Shown here: in pieces, positions 1 through 5,050 of the stretch
Layout: each line of letters opens with the position of its first letter
Numbering within the stretch: position 1 is the stretch's first letter
Assembly (NCBI GenBank): GCA_027057815.1
Contig: JALURD010000021.1
Location: 1 to 6,651, forward strand
Direction of reading: 5' to 3'
DNA: 6,651 nucleotides
DNA from: Acidilobaceae archaeon
GTDB lineage: Archaea; Thermoproteota; Thermoprotei_A; Sulfolobales; Acidilobaceae
Notes under the pieces: generated by a model
The model's database searches: none
Seen by the model: only the letters and a program-made list of their open reading frames with translations
What the model was told of the DNA's origin: nothing
Made by a program: the position numbers and the translations under genes

Positions 1-923
1 AGATTTACGCTGACCCAGACTCATGCATTGAGGTGGCCAGGGCTCTGGAGTCGCTGAAACTCTATTGGTATAGGGAGGAAGTGAGCCTACTCGGCGAGAG
101 GAAGCTCTGTAAGGCCACAGCCTACGCCCCGATTCATGTCGTGGGGGAGATAGTTGCTACCTTAACCGAAGTCTTAGACCTGAGGAGGATCGATAACGCG
201 ATAATAGTCAGCGACGTGGAGTCAGGCGTGGGCGCGCCCTACAGGATAACGGGGAGGAGGTTCATAACGAGGCCGCCGGGCATCATAGGCAGGCCTCCCT
301 TCATGATAATGGAGGAGGCTGAGGACAAGGCTAGACTCTCCATTGCACAGCTTGCCCTGGCAGCCATCGCTAGCCTTGTCGCCCTGGCAGGGCTGGCACT
401 CAACAACCCCTACGTCATTATAGGCGCTATGCTTCTCTCGCCCATCCTGGGCCCCATATACTCATTCTCCATACTGGCATCATGGGGGAGGCCGAGGAGC
501 GCGCTAACCGCGCTAGCCGCCCTGGCGGCCCTCATCTTAGCCGCAGTGTCTGCCCCGCTCATAGTCTCACTTATAGGAGTCCTCATAGGACACCCTCCAC
601 CAGTAACTAGCGAGGTTGCCTCGAGGGCGAGGGTTGGCTGGGAGTCCCTTGCCGTACCCGTGCTCTTGGGCGTAGCAAGTATTCTGGCAGTCTCCTCCAG
701 CACATGGGAAGCCTTAACCGGCGTAGCGATAGCTGCAGCTCTGATACCGCCAGCGTCAACCTTAGCCCTGGGTCTAGCTATAGCTGACCCCGCAGTAGCC
801 AGCGGCGCAGCTGCAAATCTAGCACTGAACATAGCCGGGTTACTCGCAGGAGGCCTAGCAACATCCACGGCACTGAAGGCTTGGAGGCCTTCAAGTAATC
901 GGAGGCCCCACACGGTAGGATGA
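1..923 (+). CDS. DUF389 family integral membrane protein, 5' end outside window
   Basis: Membrane protein of the DUF389 family, whose biochemical role is not established. The frame is open from base 3 to the TGA at 921-923. A GTG at 33 could serve as a start, but the codons before it (reading IYADPDSCIEVARALE) continue the soluble N-terminal domain without a stop, so the true start is probably left of the window. Numbering from that GTG, residues 1-100 are a soluble alpha/beta-like domain. Hydrophobic segments follow at about 103-124, 126-149, 157-186, 206-222, 228-251 and 255-280. Two family signatures are visible: IIGAMLLSPILGP (129-141) and GVAIAAALIPPAS (230-242). The tail after the last helix is short and basic. 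The downstream M20-type gene begins 41 bases after the stop on the same strand. Family assignment is fairly sure; function is unknown. Confidence 0.85.
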   Translation, partial: IYADPDSCIEVARALESLKLYWYREEVSLLGERKLCKATAYAPIHVVGEIVATLTEVLDLRRIDNAIIVSDVESGVGAPYRITGRRFITRPPGIIGRPPFMIMEEAEDKARLSIAQLALAAIASLVALAGLALNNPYVIIGAMLLSPILGPIYSFSILASWGRPRSALTALAALAALILAAVSAPLIVSLIGVLIGHPPPVTSEVASRARVGWESLAVPVLLGVASILAVSSSTWEALTGVAIAAALIPPASTLALGLAIADPAVASGAAANLALNIAGLLAGGLATSTALKAWRPSSNRRPHTVG

Positions 924-940
924 TAAAAAGGGATTAATCC
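924..940 (+). promoter_or_regulatory. Possible BRE/TATA promoter for the M20-family gene
   Basis: The 41-base gap between the DUF389 gene and the next gene contains the purine-rich run TAAAAAGGG followed by ATTAAT. This is centred about 27-30 bases before the ATG at 965, which is the spacing expected for archaeal TATA elements if transcription starts at the ATG. No ribosome-binding site precedes that ATG, which fits a leaderless transcript. The match is weak and read-through from the DUF389 gene is equally possible. Confidence 0.3.
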
Positions 941-941
941 C
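930..941. repeat. 12-base perfect palindrome in the promoter position of the M20 gene
   Basis: GGGATTAATCCC reads the same on both strands. It lies 7 bases after the DUF389 stop and 23 bases before the ATG at 965. Its AT core falls where a TATA box would sit if the next gene is leaderless. It could be an operator overlapping the promoter; chance is not excluded. Confidence 0.45.
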
Positions 942-964
942 ATGAGTCCCACTATACGCTTGTC

Positions 965-2341
965 ATGAGTGGTGTGGCGGGGTTGGATGAGCGAACCCGC
1001 AGGATCCTCGAGTACGTCTTGAGGGAGAGGGATAGGCTTGTCGAGGAGGTTAGACGACTCCTCCGCATGCCGAGCATCTCAGCCACGGGAGAGGGGGTCG
1101 AAGAGGTTGCTTCATACCTTGCTGAATGGGTGAAGGAGCGGCTGGGAGGTACCGCTACCCTCCTACGTTATGGCGGCCACCCCATAATGTATGGACGCGT
1201 GGGCGGATCTACAGGGAGGAAAATAGTCTTCTATAACATGTACGATGTTCAGCCGCCGGAGCCCCTGGATGAGTGGGAGGCACCACCCTTCGAGGCCAGG
1301 ATTGTTGGCGACAGGATAATCGCGAGGGGCGCGTATAACACTAAGGCTGGACTCATGAGCATGCTCCTAGGTCTAGAGGCATACATGAACCTCTACGGAG
1401 ATCCACCTCTCGACGTGTACATAGTCTTCGAGGGTGAGGAGGAGCTAGGGAGCCCGTCGTTGCCCAAGTTCATAGAGGACAAGGGAGAAGAGTTGAAGGG
1501 TGCTGAGATGGTTTACTTCGCGTTCCCCACTGAGAGGATCCCCGGGAAGCCGGCGATAGTCCTGGGTAATAAGGGCATAGTATTCATGGAGATCCGCTGC
1601 AAGACGTCTAAGTATGACGTTCACAGTAGCTTCAGCAGGGGCCTCTACAATCCCGCTGCCATACTGGCAAGGATAGTCTCGCACCTCATCGACCCCCTCG
1701 AGGGGCCCCGGATCCCCTGGCTTGAAGAGAAGACTGTAACGCCCACAGAAGAGGATCTCAAGTACCTGGACGACATTATGGAGGCCTACCCTGCTGAGGA
1801 CCTCCTAGACCTCTACGGCGTCGCCAGGCCCAGGCTTAGAGGCAGGGATTGGTACATAGCAGTGTACTTCAAGCCCACCGTTAACGTAGATGGCTTCCAC
1901 TCAGGCTACACAGGCCCCGGGACCAAGACTATAACCCCCGCCGAGGCTATGGTCAGGCTTGACTTCAGGCTAGTCCCTAATATAGAGCCCGAAGACGTGG
2001 TCGATGGGGTCAGGAGCCTCATAGAGAGGCTTGGCCTCCAAGACTTCGTCGAAGTTGAAGTGCACGACGCCTACACATGGAGCAAGACTAGCCCCGACAG
2101 CCCAGCGGCTGAGAGGGCCAGAAGAGCCTATACTAGAATGGGAATAAGACCCTACACAATACCGATGATACCCGGCTCAGCTCCGTCCTACCTCTTCACA
2201 AGGAAGCTAGGGATACCCATGGTCGACACTGCTCCCGGCCATGGGGGTAGAGCTCACGCACCCAACGAATACATTACGGTCGAGAGCATACCCTCAATGA
2301 CTGCATACACCGCAGTACTCCTCGATACATTCAACGAGTAA
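965..2341 (+). CDS. M20-family peptidase homologue with degenerate metal site
   Basis: Full-length (458 aa) relative of the M20 di-zinc exopeptidases, closest in layout to the dipeptidase/CNDP group; these cut dipeptides or C-terminal residues in the cytoplasm. The fold landmarks are present: MYDVQPPEP (92-100), RGAYNTKAG (121-129), EGEEELGS (156-163), the lid/dimer domain from about 205 with DVHSS (218-222), GTKTITP (319-325), RLVPN (335-339), and C-terminal HAPNEY (431-436). Against the family pattern, the first metal His (GHxDVxP) is Met92, the bridging Asp of RGxxDDKG is Asn125, and the Asp ligand expected after the Glu pair falls at Phe187. The Asp equivalent at 94, Glu159/Glu160 (base and ligand) and His431 remain. 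It may be a pseudoenzyme, bind metal differently, or have another substrate. ATG 965 is the only start before an upstream in-frame stop (935-937); no Shine-Dalgarno is seen. Sixty-one bases separate it from the MobA-like gene. Fold assignment is secure; activity is doubtful. Confidence 0.9.
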   Translation: MSGVAGLDERTRRILEYVLRERDRLVEEVRRLLRMPSISATGEGVEEVASYLAEWVKERLGGTATLLRYGGHPIMYGRVGGSTGRKIVFYNMYDVQPPEPLDEWEAPPFEARIVGDRIIARGAYNTKAGLMSMLLGLEAYMNLYGDPPLDVYIVFEGEEELGSPSLPKFIEDKGEELKGAEMVYFAFPTERIPGKPAIVLGNKGIVFMEIRCKTSKYDVHSSFSRGLYNPAAILARIVSHLIDPLEGPRIPWLEEKTVTPTEEDLKYLDDIMEAYPAEDLLDLYGVARPRLRGRDWYIAVYFKPTVNVDGFHSGYTGPGTKTITPAEAMVRLDFRLVPNIEPEDVVDGVRSLIERLGLQDFVEVEVHDAYTWSKTSPDSPAAERARRAYTRMGIRPYTIPMIPGSAPSYLFTRKLGIPMVDTAPGHGGRAHAPNEYITVESIPSMTAYTAVLLDTFNE

Positions 2342-2354
2342 CATTCTGCCCCTG

Positions 2355-2397
2355 CCGCCTGGAGTCCCTACAGCGTTTAGGCGGGTCCAGGAGGCGG
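2355..2397 (+). promoter_or_regulatory. Inverted repeat able to mask the mobA-like ribosome site
   Basis: CCGCCTGGA (2355-2363) can pair with TCCA (2386-2389) and GGCGG (2393-2397), leaving GGA (2390-2392) bulged. The 3' arm contains the Shine-Dalgarno GGAGG of the next gene. A second AGGCGG copy at 2379-2384 offers a competing partner for CCGCCT (2355-2360) that would leave the ribosome site free. Such a two-state leader is an inference from base pairing only; the region is GC-rich. Confidence 0.35.
2390..2394 (+). promoter_or_regulatory. Ribosome-binding site of the mobA-like gene
   Basis: GGAGG lies 8 bases before the GTG at 2403 and fixes that codon as the start. The GTG is followed directly by the VLCVVLAGG nucleotide-binding strand, as expected at the N-terminus of this family. 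Confidence 0.7.
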
Positions 2398-2402
2398 TCG
2401 TA

Positions 2403-3290
2403 GTGGTCCTATGCGTAGTACTGGCTGGAGGGGCCTCACTGAGGTTCGGCGGAGGCAAGCTGTCATGGCGAGGCTTTGGAGGGATCCCCCTGCTAGCCCG
2501 AGTGGTAGAGGCTCTCGAGGAGAGTGGAGTCTGCCGGGATGTACTAGTGGTTGCCTCCCCTCTCACAATTACAGATGTTCAGACGATTCTCCATGGCTCC
2601 TATACAATTGTGGAGGACCCTGGCTGGCTCCCATGCAGCGGGCCGCTTAGAGGCATGGCAGCCGCAGCCCTCCAAGCTGGGAACGAGCCGATGCAATTTG
2701 CAGCTGGCGACATGCCCTGGCTTAAACCTGAAGCCGTAGCCGCACTCGTAGACATAGCGAAAAGGATGGGAGCCTCCGCAGCGGCGCCCATGTGGAGGAC
2801 TGGCTTCGTCCAGACACTAGCTGGCTTCATTTCAAACACCTGGCTAGCGGTGGAGGCCTGCCTGAGAAGGAGGGGTCTCGCAAGGCCCAGCGACGTGTAC
2901 CGCGCATCGGGGAAGCTGATACTTGTGGGGTCAAAGCTCTTAGGCGATGGTGATGGCAGAACGTTCGTAAGCGTCAACACACCCGAGGAGGCATTGAATC
3001 CTTCACCCGACCCCCCTGGCGAGTCCCTGATAGACGCGTCGAGCGCGTCCGAGCACCATAAGCTGGCATTAAAGGTTGAAGAGGAAGCCGGGGATCCCCG
3101 GGCTCTCTATCACTACTACCATGAAGCAATAGAGTACATCAGACTCGGGGTGAAACACTTCGCGAAGCATGCATGGCAGGATTACTGTGAAGCACTGAAA
3201 CTTCAAGGATATAACTGGGACGTCGCAAAGCACCTCCCTGGAGGGCTTCGTTGCCGGGGACGGAGTCAGGCGCGAAGCTCGTTCCAGTGA
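2403..3290 (+). CDS. mobA: MobA-like molybdopterin nucleotidyltransferase with helical C-terminal extension
   Basis: Predicted cytoplasmic enzyme that adds a nucleotide (GMP from GTP in classical MobA) to molybdenum or tungsten molybdopterin, giving the dinucleotide cofactor used by enzymes such as formate dehydrogenase. Visible motifs follow E. coli MobA order: LAGGASLRFGGGK (7-19), the nucleotide loop; EDPGWLPCSGPLRGM (71-85); AAGDMPWL (100-107), whose Asp binds metal; and FVSVNTPEEA (188-197). The first Asn of the usual NVNTPEE is Ser190. The catalytic domain ends near residue 200. Residues 200-295 are extra relative to the roughly 195-aa bacterial enzyme: a Pro-rich linker, then two predicted helices rich in His, Tyr and Trp (about 217-275), then a basic tail. 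Start is GTG with a GGAGG site. It may be co-transcribed with the M20 gene. CTP-specific (MocA-like) activity or another NTP-transferase substrate is possible. Confidence 0.85.
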   Translation: MVLCVVLAGGASLRFGGGKLSWRGFGGIPLLARVVEALEESGVCRDVLVVASPLTITDVQTILHGSYTIVEDPGWLPCSGPLRGMAAAALQAGNEPMQFAAGDMPWLKPEAVAALVDIAKRMGASAAAPMWRTGFVQTLAGFISNTWLAVEACLRRRGLARPSDVYRASGKLILVGSKLLGDGDGRTFVSVNTPEEALNPSPDPPGESLIDASSASEHHKLALKVEEEAGDPRALYHYYHEAIEYIRLGVKHFAKHAWQDYCEALKLQGYNWDVAKHLPGGLRCRGRSQARSSFQ

Positions 3291-3330
3291 TTTTGCAATA
3301 ATAAAATATTAATGTAATACTTTAACCTTT
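3291..3330 (+). promoter_or_regulatory. AT-rich intergenic promoter (possible T-run terminator of mobA-like gene)
   Basis: Directly after the mobA-like stop comes TTTTGC, then a strongly AT-rich stretch. It contains AAAATATTAAT (3303-3313) and ACTTTAAC (3319-3326), both TATA-like. With ACTTTAAC as TATA box the start of transcription would be near 3348-3350, giving a leader of about 28 bases before the GTG at 3377. The short T run could help end the upstream transcript. Confidence 0.45.
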
Positions 3331-3376
3331 CACTCAAAAACACTTTCCATGTAAATAGACAGTGTGGTGCTAGGGC

Positions 3377-3778
3377 GTGGGGAGGCTAGCAGCCGCCCTC
3401 GCAGCGGCTGGAGCAGTCCTCCTAACCCTAGCGCTACTAGCGGCGTTAGCATCCTTCAATGTGGCAGCAGAGGCAGTGGGAGTGGGGTTTGGCGGCACTG
3501 TTGGACTCTTAGGCGCCGCCTTGGGGCTTGCGGTGGCTACTCTATTTTGGTTAATAGGTAACGTTTTGTATGGCTTGTCACTCGCCAAGACTAGGGGTGA
3601 GCCCTCGAAACTCATCGGCGCAGCATGCATATACTCCGCAGCCAATCACGGGGCCTTCACGGCGGCGTTCTTAGACTTCCAGGATTGGAGGCTGCAGGGA
3701 AGCTCCCTATTAGTCGCGGTAGCAGCATTAATATTAGCCGTACTTTACCTCATAGTCGGGGTTAGGAAGATCAAATAG
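3377..3778 (+). CDS. Four-helix membrane protein of unknown function
   Basis: I do not recognise the family. The 133-aa product is almost wholly hydrophobic, with predicted membrane helices at about 3-27, 38-68, 78-98 and 109-129, and a short basic end (VRKIK). The only polar loops are residues 69-77 (AKTRGEPSK) and 99-108 (LDFQDWRLQG). The third helix holds NHGAF (90-94), where an Asn-His pair inside a membrane segment is a candidate functional site. No signal-peptide cleavage site is evident; the first helix, rich in Ala and Leu, could also act as an anchor. The GTG at 3377 is the first start after an in-frame TAG at 3371-3373, and GGTG at 3366-3369 gives a 7-base spacer. It has its own AT-rich upstream region and is probably a separate transcription unit. 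A third-position bias typical of its neighbours supports coding. Confidence 0.65.
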   Translation: MGRLAAALAAAGAVLLTLALLAALASFNVAAEAVGVGFGGTVGLLGAALGLAVATLFWLIGNVLYGLSLAKTRGEPSKLIGAACIYSAANHGAFTAAFLDFQDWRLQGSSLLVAVAALILAVLYLIVGVRKIK

Positions 3779-3828
3779 ATAGGCTGGTGACTCTACAAGG
3801 ATATAGAAATAGAAAATACTTGGAAACA

Positions 3829-3841
3829 ACTTAAATTAATT
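3829..3841 (+). promoter_or_regulatory. TATA-type promoter for the small membrane-protein gene
   Basis: CTTAAATTAAT (3830-3840) is preceded by an A-rich BRE-like stretch. Transcription would be expected to start around 3858-3864, just before or at the ATG at 3861 and upstream of the GAGGGGA ribosome site at 3873-3879. Confidence 0.5.
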
Positions 3842-3885
3842 ACTTCCAGCGGAGAAATCGATGCAAGAGATTGAGGGGACGAGCC

Positions 3886-4086
3886 ATGCAGTTTTACTGT
3901 CTACCCCTATTACCTCTGGTCATCACTCGCGTCCTGAAGGCAATGAAGCCTCAATATGGCCCCCTCTTTCAGAGACCCCAGGCTATAGGGGAGAAGGCGC
4001 GGGAGACTTCGCTGCTCGGACTTATCATAATCGCTTTAATCATAATCATTGGAATATTCATTTTAGCAAAGCTCTATAGCGACTAA
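3886..4086 (+). CDS. Small single-span membrane protein, unknown function
   Basis: Predicted 66-aa protein starting at ATG 3886, with GAGGGGA (3873-3879) six bases upstream and a TATA-like element further up. A second possible start is ATG 3943, preceded by GAAGG, giving a 47-aa product beginning MKPQYGPLFQRPQ. The clear feature is a C-terminal membrane helix, LLGLIIIALIIIIGIFILAK, followed by LYSD; the segment before it is polar and basic, so this resembles a tail-anchored or small bitopic protein. With the 3886 start there is also a hydrophobic N-terminus (FYCLPLLPLVI), giving two possible spans. A competing frame (3861-4079) also has a plausible ribosome site, but its His/Asn-rich translation looks non-coding. 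No family is recognised. It ends 57 bases before the converging vapC remnant. Confidence 0.5.
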   Translation: MQFYCLPLLPLVITRVLKAMKPQYGPLFQRPQAIGEKARETSLLGLIIIALIIIIGIFILAKLYSD

Positions 4087-4143
4087 GTAGAGATTAATCA
4101 AAGCTTAGGCGATGCGCTACTGAAGCCTGCCAATGAAGGCGGT

Positions 4144-4569
4144 CTACCTGAGATTGAGTTTGATTACACTGACCCCTAGCTTTTCGGCTACATATACCTG
4201 CCTGCCGTCGAGTGTAGCAAGGGGTGCTTTTTTAGACTTGGCTTGAGCTATAAATAACGCATCGTATATAGTCACTCTGTTAGTAATCGCTATCTCAAAC
4301 GCTTCCTTGAGATAATTATTCTGGCTCTCCACCGTTACGACATTCCAGCCAGCTATTAGATCTAGTAAAATTTGCGTCTTCTCCCTGGCAACCTCCAAGC
4401 TGAGATTCTTAGTTATGACTGTATGCCTCTAGACCGCGTTTAGCGCTTCCTTCACAGCCAGGTCCAGCGTGTAAACGTCGTTTTGCAATATGAACTCTTC
4501 AACACTCATCCAAATAGGTTCCTCCCTAAGTATGTAGGCCGCTATTACGGATGAGTCAGCGATTATCAC
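4144..4569 (-). pseudogene. vapC: VapC PIN-domain toxin interrupted by an in-frame TAG
   Basis: PIN-domain ribonuclease of a VapBC toxin-antitoxin pair; such toxins cleave RNA using Mg2+ held by four acidic residues. The reading frame starts at GTG 4569 with AAGGTG just upstream on the minus strand, overlaps the vapB end by 14 bases and would encode 141 aa. Codon 47 (4431-4429) is TAG. The protein around it reads VKEALNAV-stop-RHTVITK, where relatives usually have NALW or NAVW, so a TGG-to-TAG change of a Trp codon is the simplest explanation. All four acidic positions remain: Asp5 (IADSSV), Glu41 (KEALN), Asp103 (IYDALF) and Asp121 (TLDGR). No other frame damage is seen, so the lesion is recent, a sequencing error, or read through. 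An 84-aa C-terminal piece could start at TTG 4398, but it would lack Asp5 and Glu41 and so should be inactive. Confidence 0.85.
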
Positions 4570-4738
4570 GATCCCACCTTACGCTTTGCACGGAAGCACC
4601 AGCAGGTAGTTTGGGGTATTTGCTTATAATTTCCCTAGCCTTTTTTATCGCCTTGACCTTCTGGTAGTATCTCACTCTCTCCCATAGGAATTGAGTGATT
4701 TCTTCGCGCCAGTTAACTATGTCCTCTAACTCCTTCAT
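4556..4738 (-). CDS. vapB: VapB-type antitoxin
   Basis: A 60-aa antitoxin of the archaeal VapB type, partner of the overlapping vapC frame. Antitoxins of this kind bind the PIN toxin through a C-terminal tail and often repress their own operon. The sequence fits the archaeal pattern: an N-terminal NWREEI (9-14), a charged helical middle (15-40), then PKLPAGASVQSVRWDRDNR (42-60), whose end corresponds to the usual PxGxAxxxVREDRDxR tail; here Trp55 replaces the common Glu. The start is the ATG at 4738 with an AGAGGA stretch close before it. An in-frame stop lies at 4766-4768 and no other start codon falls between. The gene appears intact although the toxin frame is broken, which is the viable order of decay for such a pair. 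Confidence 0.8.
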   Translation of the reverse strand: MKELEDIVNWREEITQFLWERVRYYQKVKAIKKAREIISKYPKLPAGASVQSVRWDRDNR

Positions 4739-4770
4739 TTTCCTCTTAAGCTCACGGGGGAATCCTCACG

Positions 4771-4842
4771 CTAAAGACTTTAACTCACCAACAACCACCA
4801 CTTACACTATCAATGTATAACGCAGTCATATTAATATATATT
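4771..4842 (-). promoter_or_regulatory. Candidate promoter region of vapBC
   Basis: Read on the minus strand, AGTTAAAGTCTTTA (about 4770-4783) is TATA-like and lies 33-45 bases before the vapB ATG. A second AT-rich block, AAATATATATTAATAT (about 4826-4841), lies farther upstream. Either could serve; the nearer one gives a short leader. No test of activity is possible from sequence alone. Confidence 0.35.
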
Positions 4843-4873
4843 TACACATGAAATTATAGACACCCGGGAATGC

Positions 4874-4944
4874 TAGTCTCACCTACTAAAAATCTGTTGC
4901 CCCGACGCTTACCACTCAGCGAGGTACCTCGTGGACCGAGACTA
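4874..4944. repeat. 71-base segment bounded by a 7-bp inverted repeat, with inner 12-base palindrome
   Basis: The ends TAGTCTC and GAGACTA are exact complements, and CGAGGTACCTCG at 4920-4931 sits inside. The size and 7-bp closing stem recall a tRNA, and the minus strand contains the D-arm-like GCTGAGTGGTAAGC. However, no T-arm consensus (GTTCRANTC) or anticodon stem is present, so it is not a functional tRNA. Confidence 0.4.
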
Positions 4945-5029
4945 ACTCTAAATTACTACTATTGATGCCTCAATGGTATACCACGCTAAGGCGCGACTGC
5001 CTCACCGGGGTCTCGCTTGGAACCTTTCA

Positions 5030-5038
5030 TAAAATCGG
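5030..5038 (-). terminator. Possible T-run terminator after fdhD
   Basis: On the minus strand GATTTTATG occurs about 12 bases after the fdhD stop. Archaeal terminators are often short T runs. A single four-T run is weak evidence. Confidence 0.25.
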
Positions 5039-5050
5039 ATGAAGTTGAGG

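Larger units (their letters stand above)
4739..5050. other. 312-base gene-free region with nested inverted repeats
   Basis: This gap between the fdhD end and the vapB start holds no convincing coding frame on either strand. Its vapB-proximal third (4739-4860) is AT-rich and holds the promoter candidates. The rest (4861-5030) is more GC-rich and contains several inverted repeats: TAGTCTC (4874-4880) with GAGACTA (4938-4944), bounding a 71-base segment; the perfect palindrome CGAGGTACCTCG (4920-4931); GGTATACC (4975-4982) inside GCCT (4967-4970) and AGGC (4989-4992); and GCGCGAC (4991-4997) with GTCTCGC (5010-5016), one mismatch. On the minus strand this follows the fdh operon, so it could be a structured 3' untranslated region, an independent small RNA, or a remnant of an inserted element. 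Confidence 0.5.

Noticed and set aside
410..952. 180-codon open frame on the minus strand
   Set aside because: It lies antisense to the DUF389 membrane region; its Ala/Ser/Thr-rich translation has no recognisable motif and mirrors the codon bias of the real gene.
2600..2980. 126-codon minus-strand frame inside the mobA-like gene
   Set aside because: It is antisense to clear MobA motifs and has low-complexity composition; a shadow frame.
3370..3645. 91-codon minus-strand frame opposite the four-helix protein
   Set aside because: Ala/Pro/Ser-rich translation caused by the Ala/Leu/Gly codons of the plus-strand gene; no ribosome site that would support it.
3861..4079. 72-codon frame starting at ATG 3861
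   Set aside because: It has a possible ribosome site, but the translation is His/Asn/Ser-rich without structure, and the overlapping frame encodes a convincing membrane helix. Kept only as a finding.
4429..4431. TAG as a pyrrolysine codon
   Set aside because: Pyrrolysine use is known from certain methanogens and some bacteria, not from hyperthermophilic Thermoproteota; the residue position suits Trp, and nothing in the window supports the pathway.
4874..4944. Functional tRNA gene
   Set aside because: Size and closing stem fit, but neither strand has the T-arm consensus, an anticodon stem-loop or a proper D-stem/acceptor arrangement.
4955..5045. C/D box guide RNA suggested by TTGATGC and GGATGAAG
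   Set aside because: No matching D box (CTGA) at suitable spacing and no paired C'/D' motifs were found.
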